Below are positions 1 through 10,116 of a stretch of 64,000 nt of DNA, piece after piece. The notes beneath the pieces are model-generated. The model was not told where the DNA came from. It made no database searches and was given only the letters and a program-made list of their open reading frames with translations. The position numbers and the translations under genes were made by a program. Every line of letters begins with the position of its first letter. Within the stretch, counting starts at the first letter, position 1. Source of the stretch: Setomelanomma holmii (lineage: Eukaryota > Ascomycota > Dothideomycetes > Pleosporales > Phaeosphaeriaceae); NCBI GenBank assembly GCA_010015745.1, contig ML978178.1, positions 1-64,000 of the forward strand. Direction: 5' to 3'.

Positions 1-85
1 CGGTATGCCTGGTGTGTCCAGTATATCCGGTGTGTGCAGTGCGTCTGCAGTGTGTCCACAGTATCCAGTGTGTCCGCGGTATCCT
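1..85. repeat. Imperfect tandem repeat, about 18-20 bp unit
   Basis: The first 85 bases consist of four to five imperfect copies of a GTGTGTCC-AGTAT-CC-like unit of about 18-20 bp (copies near 12, 32, 51 and 69). The array runs off the left edge of the window, so its full length is unknown. No coding frame is evident. It looks like a minisatellite flanking the LINE remnant. Confidence 0.6.
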
Positions 86-339
86 TAAGAGACGTGAAGT
101 GTTCAGTGTTAATTAAGAGATAAAGAGATACCAAAGAAATAGCAGTTGTAGGTGAACTTCAGTAGTTGAAAGATTGCAGTGTGCAAATCCGGGCTCATAA
201 CTCTTGGATGTGTGATGTGGAAGGAGGAATGAAGGACTGAGTTGATTGTGTAGCTATGAACGAGGGAAGCTATATATACGTGTACAACGAGAGAGTGTAG
301 GGATAGCCCTGCTAGCGTACAACACCTTTGCACTAGAAA

Positions 340-2513
340 AGTTAGAAATGATGCACCTCACTAGGCAATAGGATAACTACTCTCCGCCCTGCGTTGTAGA
401 CGCTACCCTCACTATTACACTGATCAAAGATCAGCATGACGGAGTCTAACCCGCCTGCTGATGGCTTAGGGTCTAGTTTAACTAAAAGCTTAACTTCAAA
501 AGACGCGTTGAAACTAGAGCAGCGACAGCCCGCAAAGTCGCCTATCACATCCGCAGCCTTGCTAACACAGTCTATAGCCTCCTAGCCTCAGCCCTTCGCA
601 AAGCTGTCACTACCTGTATAATGCTATGCATCCTCTATAGAGCAGAAGTATGGTATGAAGGTTGCACTAAGAATACTCTAACTAACTGATCAGATCTACT
701 GCCTATAGTTAGCACCAGGATTAGCTAGCACCTTAAAGCCCTTAACTAGACACTTACTATTGCGGCTTGCGCCATCCTCCCTGCATAGAAAACCTACCTA
801 GAGTGGGCACTATTTCGAGACACTAGCTTACTATCAGCACTTATTAGGTTAGAAGAAGCAAAGCTGAGATTTGCTCTGCATCTTCAGATAGTTGACAAGA
901 ATCACCCACTTACAGCCAGGATCAAAATCCCGGTACTACAGAGGGGCAGGGGAGCTGGAGGTTTACAGAAGCCGCATTCCAAAGTCTAGAGACTTAGGAT
1001 AATCCTCTCTACTACCTTTAGACACACCCTCACAGCGCCGCACTACTCTCTAGGGTGCTGCACTGATCTAACAAACAGTATAGCTAAGGCTGAGGCCACT
1101 AAATTATTTACAAAGTGGTAGGATACCCTTACCTACTAAGATGTCGCCATCTTCTCTGATAGATCAGAACAACGCATTAACGGCAAACGCTTTGTCACCT
1201 ATAGCTACGCCATATACCAGGCCCAGACCTAGATTGCCACAGAGAGGGGGTCACTTAATCCCTAATCCTATGTGTTTGATGCCGAAGCAGTAGGTGCGTA
1301 GAGAGGTCTCTAGCACGCTATTAGACTAGCCCCTCATCGCCATCGCAGGCTATAGATGTGTATTGACTCAACGTCAGTTATCTGGTGTATACGGGGCAAC
1401 GCTCCCACATCGTCACAGTGGGCATTCCTTGAGTGCTAGACAGCAATAGCAGTCTTTAACATACAAGTGCGCTAGTCGCTAGGCCACACTAGGATTATTA
1501 GAAATGAGGCAGCAGACCGCCTTGCTGATACTGAAGCAAAAGCACCCAGCCAGCCTTACAGCATAGCCGCAGAACTGACAGCATCTGGGGTACGTTCTAT
1601 TGCTAAGTCCCTGCTCAACGCTGCTAGGCAGCGCTGGTGGGATCAAAAGCGGACACCAATGTCAGCCTGGTACTAGCAATAGGAACTACCCTATCAAACT
1701 ACAAAGACACCAATCGAACTGACGCTGCTGCGCCCTATCCTTGCCTATCTGCTAGCTATCTAGACACGACACAGGGACTTTGTATAGTACTACATCAAAT
1801 TTAAACACAACACAGCTGAATTAAACTGCTCTTGCAGGCGACTTAAAACACCTAAGCACATGCTCTTCTGCAGAAAGACGAGACGCTCTTTTAGTAGGTG
1901 GCCGCTCTAACCCTTCAGCCCCCTAAGCAACATCGAAGAGGCTGTCAGATACCTCAAGGTTCTACTTACTGAGCCTGAACACTTCAAAACACTCTTGGAG
2001 ACTACTAAGTACTTTACATCAATCTGCCGGCGATAATCCCAGGTATCTACCAGAATAGTCTAGCACGCCAAAATACAGCAATAAGCAGCCAAAGCTGCCT
2101 ATTTGTGACCCCGTCAAAGTCGCGGCATTACAAAGCACAGCACTGAGCGGCCTCAGCCGCTTACGTGTGCTAATTAGTCCCTCGCTTATCTCTTCTGCAA
2201 GAAGAAACATAACACACAAGCTCTCTTATTTGTTACCTTTATACCTCCTCTCCCAGCTTTAACGCTAACGCCCTAGGCCTACTAGCCCTAGAACAAGAGC
2301 TCTGCTTTATTGCTCAACACATCCCTGGCCCTACGGCCTAGAAACTAGATAGAGTCTTTTCAACGGGCGGAAATTACCCTACCAGACTGCACACACTGCC
2401 AACACCCAAAGAATAGGAGCACCTGAGTACTAGCCAGGGCGCTACCCGTCTTTCATGGCCCCTGGGAGGCTTTCATAGGACGTTAAACAATACATACATA
2501 CATACATACATAC
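340..2513 (+). mobile_element. 5'-truncated, degenerate non-LTR retrotransposon (LINE, Tad1/I-like)
   Basis: Read on the plus strand, about 520-950 encodes the C-terminal part of a LINE reverse transcriptase (the stretch around ARKVAYHIRSLANTVYSLL and AVTTCIMLCILYRAEVW). About 1140-1560 encodes an RNase H domain with recognisable IFSD, DAEAVGA, CIDS and GHTRIIRNEAADRLAD blocks. A Cys/His-containing tail follows near 1820-1890. The copy ends in a TACA repeat, as LINE 3' ends often do. The gag and endonuclease parts and most of the reverse transcriptase are missing. Nearly every in-frame stop is TAG at a position where Gln (CAG) or Trp (TGG) is expected, for example the Trp before the GHT block. 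That pattern fits CpA-to-TpA (RIP-type) mutation on both strands. The element is dead. The 5' boundary is approximate. Confidence 0.82.
2491..2513 (+). repeat. (TACA)n tail of the LINE
   Basis: About six uninterrupted TACA units follow directly after the retrotransposon remnant. A short simple repeat at the 3' end is characteristic of LINE insertions primed at the target site. Confidence 0.85.
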
Positions 2514-3690
2514 CTAATACAACATCAGTACAGTCCTCAACTTCTTCCTTATGTATGGATCACTAGCTCTCACATTCTCTCTCGTCTGCTCTGAATATGG
2601 TTTACGTTTGCATTTTTATAGCAAAAGATAAACGACTGTACCAAAAAGTCATTCGGCGAGGCGACGAACTCCACGATACTAGAAGGCCGAAACAACTTGA
2701 AATCTGCCGTCTCGTGCACTTTTTTTGTCCAAAAAAAAATTGTCAAATTAAAAGGTAAGCCTTAGAGAATTAGCTTCTTTCTCTAGTGTGCAGAAAAGTA
2801 AGTCTATCCACGCTAGATAGCGGCATTACAAGAGGTGTAGTAAGCAGGAGACGATAAATTGCCTGTATACAAGCTCTCTAATTAGCTTACGAATATGTTT
2901 CGCTTAGCTTAACACCCTTTTGGTACATTCACTAATTCTTTGCCATTTTCATCCCCATTTAAGTGCCTGACAGTTTCAGCGTCCAAGTTGAGTCACATTT
3001 ATTATCTCCTAAACACTCGTCGTAAGTTTCACTGCGAACCGCGAGACACTTTGAATATGGCTAGATGCTAGTGTCGGATCGAACACGTCAGCATGATGTG
3101 ATAAGGGAAGAGATGGCTATTCACGTGTTAGCACATGAGCACGACGCAACATGTGTAACACTGGCAAATAATCGAACAAATTGTCGTCGCATTCGCACCG
3201 AGGCATATCACAAGGTCTGATATAGTGAGAATTCACGAGAGAAAGACTCGATGCTGTCCTCGTCAAGGTGATGAACGTCTCTTCGCATTTGAGTGCATTG
3301 GTTCGCGCTTGCGTCTCGTGCGACACGATATCTCCTGCCTTTCCCCACGACGAAAGCCGACCTGCATCTACGCTCTGCTACTGAGTGCTCAATGAATTAT
3401 GAGCTCACAATGGCCTGCGCTTACTCCTCTCGCGCGCCCAAAATTTTGTGGGTATGTACTTTGATTGCGAGCATTGTGTATGTACATAGCATCATTTGAG
3501 TCCGGTTCCGATTTCTGTCTCCACAATACTAACCTTGTAGCCAGTGGCCATGGGAGATATTAATTCGGTACATATACTTCCACTGCATTTGCTCAACATC
3601 GCACTCTCATTTGCATACCAACCAATTCCACCTACATCTAGCTGCTTCAAATCAGCGGCGCCCTTCAACTCACACTCTTTCCACGCAACC
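2514..3690. other. Intergenic, AT-rich, no gene recognised
   Basis: This is AT-rich sequence with short oligo-A/T runs (for example around 2722-2740). It contains only small open frames, none of which I recognise. Upstream of the RING gene, a CTAAC followed by TAG near 3529-3538 could be the 3' end of a 5'-UTR intron. Confidence 0.5.
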
Positions 3691-4554
3691 ATGACTTCTC
3701 AAGTTCAACGCCACCCCTTTTGGCTCAAGCACCATGACATTGAGACTTTAGCATGGATCAGGGGCATGAATATTGTCGCTCTTTCTCCTGCCAGCATCTT
3801 CGGACCAGTCTACAATGGTGAGCCACTGATGGCGACTTACGACGAACAGCGTAGATTCAATACTGCCATTCAAGCTTTTGTTGAGTGTATGACTCGGTAT
3901 CAGTCTGAGATTCAGACGGACCATGCAGAATTCGCTATAGCTGTCCGACGCTTCGGGACCGAGTTTGGTTATCGATTGATCTTCATCGATGATGCATTGG
4001 GAACCCTCATGATGCAATTGCCAGGGCGGCTGCTCTACTTGATCGTGTCTTTCACCGAGATCTTTGGAACCCTCATTGCCGACTGGCCACAAATACCACG
4101 AATAGAGCCAGCCCAAGAGCCTTCTGCCTACCTCGGTCTTGACGAGCCGGTGGACTTCGGCTCTGATCTTGATGAGGGTGCAGCATTTGGCATTGATGTT
4201 AATCTTGAACTTTTCGAGCGATCGGACGCCGCACGCGGTGAGCTCACTTTGAAGCCTTCGGTGAGCGTATTGATACCGGCGCACTTGTTATCCTTGGTCA
4301 TCGAACCTCCTGAGGATGCCGAGTGCTCGATCTGTACGGAAGATGCTGGCGCAGATGGATTAGTGAAACCGGTGTGCTGCACTCATCTTTTCCATCTAAG
4401 CTGTCTGGAAAAGTGGACGAACGGTCCAGCAGAGATTTCCAACAAGTACCCGTGCTGTCGTAGAGTAGTGAGCCCTCGCCGGCGCACTGTGCGAGTGGTG
4501 CGTACAACACCTGTAGATGCCGAATTTGAAGTCGAGCCTCCGTCGTGGCTTTAA
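3691..4554 (+). CDS. RING-H2-like finger protein (putative E3 ubiquitin ligase)
   Basis: Predicted protein of 287 aa. The ATG at 3691 (ACCATGAC) has good fungal context; the frame stays open upstream to an ATG at 3550, so 49 extra residues are possible. The N-terminal 200 residues have no recognised domain. Residues 212-256 form a RING-H2-type finger: C-x2-C, then C-x-H-x2-H-x2-C, then a terminal pair. RING-H2 proteins recruit ubiquitin-conjugating enzymes, so an E3 role is the family expectation. The last zinc pair is unusual: the normal C-P-x-C-R reads Y-P-C-C-R, so the seventh ligand at residue 253 is Tyr, perhaps compensated by the adjacent Cys. The gene appears intronless. The finger call is firm; ligase activity is uncertain. 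Confidence 0.75.
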   Translation: MTSQVQRHPFWLKHHDIETLAWIRGMNIVALSPASIFGPVYNGEPLMATYDEQRRFNTAIQAFVECMTRYQSEIQTDHAEFAIAVRRFGTEFGYRLIFIDDALGTLMMQLPGRLLYLIVSFTEIFGTLIADWPQIPRIEPAQEPSAYLGLDEPVDFGSDLDEGAAFGIDVNLELFERSDAARGELTLKPSVSVLIPAHLLSLVIEPPEDAECSICTEDAGADGLVKPVCCTHLFHLSCLEKWTNGPAEISNKYPCCRRVVSPRRRTVRVVRTTPVDAEFEVEPPSWL

Positions 4555-5430
4555 GGTGAAGATGAATCAAGCCAAGCTAATTGAAAAGAATTCCAGTTCG
4601 ACTCACCACGATGTGGATGTTAACGTTACTACACCGGGCACCAGTGTTACGTTCCGACACGGTGTAGTAGTAGAAGGTAGGAACTGGTGCTACTGATAGC
4701 TGGACTGATTAGTTCATCTATGGCAATTGCTGACTTTGCATTTCGATATCCAATCTAATAACAATTCTCTAACTTTTTGACATGCATACTTTTTATTTTC
4801 TCAAACCATTTGCTTCGAGCCATTTCAAGATTGACCAACCGTTTTGTTGTCATAATTGTGAACAACTAAACGGACACAGTGCGAACCAGTAGTTTTTTTC
4901 CGGATCACTGAAACGAGGTTTTCTTGACAATAACTGTGTCTTAGACGTCCAGTCACACTCCTTACTAGTCCCAACGGTACTCATCAAACAAGTCAAATAC
5001 TAATCAAGGTCTACGGTGGATTGCATTGGCGTGACTTTAATATTGATCTTAGACTGGTTTTCTCCAAACCAATTGGTCTGGCGAGATGCTCCAAGATTGC
5101 GTGATGGTGACTAGGAAATACTTCTAGTGTTGGACGCCGTTCATGATGAGCTTTTGAGCATACTGACCGACACCAGATTTGACCTCACCACTGGAAATCA
5201 GGAGATTTGCACCACTGAAATCTTCATTAGGGTTGCCAATGGCGTGTTGACTGGAGGATTTGTATTTTGGGTCGACGGCAGAGTGCGAAGTGGCTAACTG
5301 AGTAATGCAATGCAAGCTCCTAGTACCGTAGGAACCTAAGCTCCGCGCATCGACATACATAGACAACGGTGCATTGATTGTGACTGATCCAAGAAGTACT
5401 CTATTTCTGCCTGATAATGAGCAGAATGAT
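4555..5430. other. Intergenic, shared 3' region of convergent genes
   Basis: This lies between the 3' ends of the RING gene and the NCS1 permease. It is mostly AT-rich. An open minus-strand frame of 80 codons at 5124-5366 has no recognisable domain and is not called. Confidence 0.5.
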
Positions 5431-7199
5431 CTATGAGCTGACTAACAGCTCCACATTCCTTACATCAACGCCAACATGGTCGCCCTTCTCCAAACTACTA
5501 TGCTGGTCAGCCACACCCTCAACGATGTGCGTTCCATCAATGTCCAAATCAACCTGTATCCCAAGCCCCGGTGGAGGCGCAATCCTGTTGAAAATATAGA
5601 AAAGCACAGCGCTCGTGGCAAAGCCGAAGAAGAAGCTGATCTGGTAGAACCGCTTCCACACAATGTTGACGTGCATTGAGCTTCCTGGGTCTGAAACTTC
5701 GGAAATGAAGCCTGGAAGAGCTGGCCACATCCCCAAGGTGTAAGCAACCATCGCGCGCCAATTGACGCCACCCGTGAACCAGTAAATACCGCCTGGTGTG
5801 TATAGCTCGGGAGTGTTCCACTTCGTGCGCCGAACGATCCAGAAATCGACAACTAGGATAGCAGCAGCAGGCGACATGAAGACTCCGAAGCTGCTGAGCA
5901 CGGTGATGAAGGTAGAAGCTTGAGTGAGGAAACGCCATGGATTTGCTAGCACACCAAGGATGGAGAAGATGATCGTACCACGACGCTGGGTGATGTATTT
6001 GGGTACCATCATAGCCACGTCCATGCCTGAGGATACACAGTTCTGAGTGTAGTTGACGAAGACAGTGACGCTGAGAAGTCCGATGCCCGCGAAGAAGGTT
6101 CCTGCGCGACATTTGGCTGTGTACTTCGTTTGCTGGACGTATTGAAGCATAATGAGTGGGTTCCATTGGAGCATGCCATAGCTCTGCGCAAGTGCCGAAG
6201 TCGAAATGATGCCAATCAGAGCGGTCAGAATTACTGTCACAGCGAGCGAAATGATAGCTGGCGTAGAAGTATGACGTGATCGCCCGTATCGTGTCCAATC
6301 TGAGACACGATCAGTTCCTCCCGTGTATGTCCCTGCTACAGACGTTATGCCTTGCACCACACGAAATCCGGCTTCAGCTTTGGTGAGAGTGATGGCTGGA
6401 GACACGAGATCACCAGGGCTGCCGCCATTAGAGTGTACTGCCCAGCCCATGATGCTGAGTAAAGTCACAGTTGCTACCACAACCTGCACTTCGAGCAGCT
6501 TTTGAACCTTCCATGCTGGGACAAAATAGATGATCGGAAAGTAGAGAATGATGAAGAGAACAAAGCCGATGAGTCCAGGTGTCGTTATCCCTGCGCTGTC
6601 AGGGAGTGTGTTCTTCATGCTGAGGAAGGTTGGGAAAATTGCGTTGAGGATCAGGACAAATGCTTGTCCACCGAAGTACATTTGCGTGCCCTAATGAACT
6701 GTCAGTGACCTGTAGTGCTTCCAATGGACCCAAGATACTTACATAGAACACGAAAGATTGGAAGACGTTAAGCATGATGCAGAAGTACGAGCCCCACATC
6801 CCGAATGCTGAGCGTGCAAGCATCCCATATCCCAGATGATGCTTCGCGCCGGGGGCGCCATTGAGGTACGCGGTGACGGATGCAATGAGCATTCCAATCG
6901 TGATGGAGGTCATGGCTTGAGAAGCCGTCAGACCAATGCCTATCAGACTGCTTCCGATTGTCCATGATGAAAGACACACTCCGCAAGTACCTGGGAATTT
7001 CAATTGCTGCTTAAATTGAAGATGTCTTCGCGCTGTACTCACCCCAATAACTCACGTAAGCGTAGACTCCGTAGGTTTGCTTGTCGTGTGGGATGGGGTA
7101 CACGTCCCTATTTCCCCACCGACTGGTCTCAATCGTCTCGTACTCATCGTCGGTCGGCTTGACTTCAAGCCTCTTGAGAAGGGCCGACACTCCACCCAT
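5431..7199 (-). CDS. NCS1-family nucleobase/allantoin-type permease
   Basis: Three exons on the minus strand, 7199-7043, 6990-6743 and 6690-5431, with two 52-bp introns (GTGAGT...CAG and GTAAGT...TAG), give 554 aa. The protein is polytopic, with about 12 hydrophobic segments. It carries the NCS1 signature region: a G-A-K-H-H-L-G-Y-G-M-L-A-R-S-A-F-G-x-x-G block after helix 2, followed by FYGTQMYFGG. NCS1 proteins (Fur4, Dal4, Fui1, Mhp1-like) are plasma-membrane cation symporters for uracil, allantoin, uridine, hydantoins or related nitrogen heterocycles. The substrate cannot be read from the sequence. It is transcribed divergently from the GMC oxidoreductase, sharing a 718-bp upstream region. 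As the only transporter in the enzyme block it is the likely importer for the pathway. Confidence 0.9.
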
Positions 7200-7917
7200 T
7201 GTCGCTTAGTGCAGCGTGAAGTTGAATAAGGCTCCACACTAGAGCAATTGTAATCCGAAGGAAGTCGTTCGAGTAAGCTGCTACGAACACTCCACACCGA
7301 TCGACCGGCCGCGACCTAAGTCTTATTCTCAAGTTTGCACAAACTCTCTCGAATCGTCAAAGATAAGCCCACGCAAGCAACTCCCATGTCTGGAACTCAT
7401 TCGGTCCCAATGATCGGCCAAAACGTGCCTTTTTGCTTGGCCCAGACATGCCACCGAGAGAGATCCATCCGCTCGCATGTCAGACGCGATACCAGTTCGA
7501 GGACGCGTGCGCACTTCCGCGCTTCCGCCGACGCTTCAGATACACAGTGCATGTCGGATAAATTATGGATGGTCGTGATAGGACGAAACAGGAAAGGAAG
7601 TGGTGGCGTCGTATACAGGGACATAAGGAGGTATGCTTCCGCTGGTGTGTGCGGGGTCCATGCAAGCGTGCACAGCTCAAAAAAGGACCATCGCAAAACC
7701 ACATCCGCATCCTACTTTATCGCCGACATGGGTCCAAAACGACCGTGCAGATACCTGCTTGATTGTGTGAAGCATGCAACCCTCAATGACTCGCGCGCTC
7801 TACGAAGAGCGCGTGGCGATAGTAGAGCGCGAAGCATTGCCACGTGAGACTGGAACTACATGCGCGGCAGCAGCTTGAGGCTGCTCAGAGGAGCTGTCTG
7901 CATGATGAACAAGTACA
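7200..7917. promoter_or_regulatory. Divergent promoter region of permease and GMC oxidoreductase
   Basis: This 718-bp region separates the divergent start codons. It contains a CGGCCG palindrome (7306-7311), the kind of CGG/CCG half-site pair bound by Zn2Cys6 regulators, and a perfect 8-bp inverted repeat at 7794-7813. An open plus-strand frame inside it (7335-7847) has no recognisable domain and is regarded as chance. Confidence 0.4.
7794..7831. promoter_or_regulatory. Inverted repeat plus third half-site upstream of GMC gene
   Basis: CGCGCTCT and its exact complement AGAGCGCG are separated by 4 bp (7794-7801 and 7806-7813). A third AGAGCGCG lies at 7824-7831. The block is about 90-125 bp upstream of the GMC start codon, a plausible operator position. 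No known binding protein is assigned. Confidence 0.4.
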
Positions 7918-9696
7918 ATGGACGGCCAATATGACTTCATAGTCATTGGTGGTATGGCAATTTCCAACCCAATTCGAAGGCGTTCTGACAGTATGCAACA
8001 GCTGGTGCATCAGGCGCGGTTCATGCCTCGCGCTTAGCACATACCCCAGTAGCGCCTTCAGTTCTGCTTGTTGAAGCAGGAGGCTCTAATGCCAACGCAG
8101 CTCACCAGTCAGGAGCCGATCGCTACAACGCGGCCTGCGCGGGAGGTTCGCCGATGAACTGGCACTATAAGACTGCACCACAGACACAACTCGCCAGCCA
8201 AGAGATTGACTACTCAAGAGGGAAGGGCTTGGGTGGCAGTACGTCGATCAACTTCTGCGGATGGACTGTAGGGCCAAGAGATGACTACGATGAGTGGGCG
8301 AGCATTGTGGGCGATGAGCGGTTCGCATGGAAGAATGTCAAAAGAGTCTTGAAAAGGATATCGAACCTCGACACTAGAATACCAGACCAGAGGTTGAAGA
8401 ATGCGATCAATGCGAACATTGCTGATCACAGCACCAAGGGCAACCTGGATCTTACTTATGGCGAGGCGTGGCTCCCAGACGTGGGCGACATCTTCTCAGC
8501 CGCCCAGCATGCAGGACATCGCATTAATCAAGATGTGAATGACGGCGACCCAATTGGCATGGGCATGGGCAGTGTGTGCATAGCAAGGGGTGTTCGAGCA
8601 ACGTCCGCCAGTGCATATCTGTCACAGCCACCAGCAAATCTGAAGATAGTGGTCGACGCTCCCGTTGCTCGAGTACTTTTCGACGGGCAGAAACGAGCCA
8701 TAGGCGTGGAGTGCATTGATGGCAAGTGTTTCGCGGCCGGGAAGGAAGTCATTCTGTCCGGAGGCGCGCTGAACACTCCAAAAATACTCAAACTCTCATG
8801 GGTAGGGCCTGCGGACGAGCTGAAATCCCACAAAATTCCGCTTGTACATGATGCTCCAATGGTCGGAGACAACCTACAAGATCATTGCTTCTCCACTGTC
8901 GGCATTGTGATGAAGAAAGACGACAGCCTACCTCCTGGACCTCCAAGTCAAAGCCCAACGCCGATGGGCTGGTTCAAGTTACCAAGTTTGACATCTTCGA
9001 ATGAGTTTCAGCAATTGCCTTCAGACGTCCAAAGACACATCCAGCGGCCCACAGTCCCAGCAATGGAAATAGCAACGGTATGACTGACCATCACATGTGC
9101 ATGAGAACATTACTAACATCACCCAACATTCACCTCCGTCATTCCTCGCCTATGAGCCCACATATGCAGAATCTTACTTTGGCGCAATATGTCTTATCAT
9201 GAATCCACAATCTAGAGGCAAAGTCACACTACGATCAACCGACCCTCGAGATCCACCATTGATCAATCCCAATTTCCTCACCCACGCATTTGATCGCCGC
9301 GTCTTCATCGACGGTACTCGCGAACTCATGCGAATCCAGCGCGCCCCGATTTTTGCATCTCGCACGCTAAAAACGCTGGGACCTGCAAACGATTCGGATG
9401 AAGCGATTTGGGAGCACGTGAAGCAAAACCTGCGAAGCTCGTGGCACATGTCTTGCACAGCCGCCATGGGGAGAAGTGAGAAGAATGCGGTGGTTGACAG
9501 CAAGTTCAAAGTCTTTGGTGTCGAGGGCTTGAGAGTGGCAGATCTGAGTGTCTGCCCCTTTTTGATCAACGCGCATACTGAGAGCGCAGCGTACGTCCTT
9601 GGTGAGCTCGGAGCGGAGGTATTAGCCGAAGAGTATGGGCTGGGCGAAGTTACGATTACAGGGAGACCGGACCTGCAGCTGAAGGAGAAGCTGTAG
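7918..9696 (+). CDS. GMC-family FAD-dependent alcohol oxidoreductase
   Basis: Predicted exons 7918-7951, 8002-9077 and 9157-9696 give 549 aa, a normal length for the family. The 50-bp first intron splits the FAD dinucleotide-binding loop, restoring IVIGAGASGAVHA. Signature blocks include GGSTSINFCGWTVG (GMC signature 1), GGALNTPKILKLS (signature 2) and the C-terminal catalytic region with SSWHMS and NAHTESAAY, which carry the active-site His and its partner. There is no signal peptide, so it is probably cytosolic or peroxisomal. GMC enzymes oxidise primary alcohols (aryl alcohols, choline, glucose) to aldehydes. The nearby aldehyde dehydrogenase could take the product further. The second intron (79 bp, GTATGA...GAG, branch TACTAAC) is inferred because the frame shifts there; a frameshift mutation is the alternative. 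Confidence 0.85.
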
Positions 9697-10116
9697 CATT
9701 GCTCTGGACAATGCCTGTGCTGCGTGTTTGCATTGTTTCTCGCTCGACCTTGCCTCGCGTATCAGTGAGGCGTGACTTCCAATTCAAGCGTGTACACATC
9801 AGCCATCAGTCGCACACATCCACACAGTATCCTACTGGACATAAGTCATTAGTCTCGGGTATTAATAACATATCCTCATACCATGAGTCTTTAGACCTCC
9901 GATAAGGTACACATGCGCTCTTATCCGACTGCCAAGCCTGTCGGTTGCCTGAACCAGTCATCGATATCCCACTTCTGCACTCCCAGCCACCTGCCAAACC
10001 TCAAAAGGCATCTCCAATACCATATCCTTATCGCGGACCGCTCTACCCGCAAATATGGAGGCATATAAAACGTTTCAAACAACCAGAATGGGAGGGCAGT
10101 CCGTTGCTCATCCAGA
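9697..10116. other. Intergenic / promoter of secreted amidase
   Basis: A 420-bp gap between co-directional genes. It holds the GMC 3' region and the amidase promoter, with a TATA-like GCATATAAAACG about 55 bp before the amidase ATG. No gene is seen. Confidence 0.5.

Noticed and set aside
5124..5366. 80-codon minus-strand frame downstream of the permease
   Set aside because: Protein-like in places but no family, no upstream exon found and no independent support.
5549..6298. Long minus-strand open frame of 249 codons overlapping the permease
   Set aside because: It is an out-of-frame shadow inside the third exon of the NCS1 permease; composition is Ser/His/Arg-rich without domain features.
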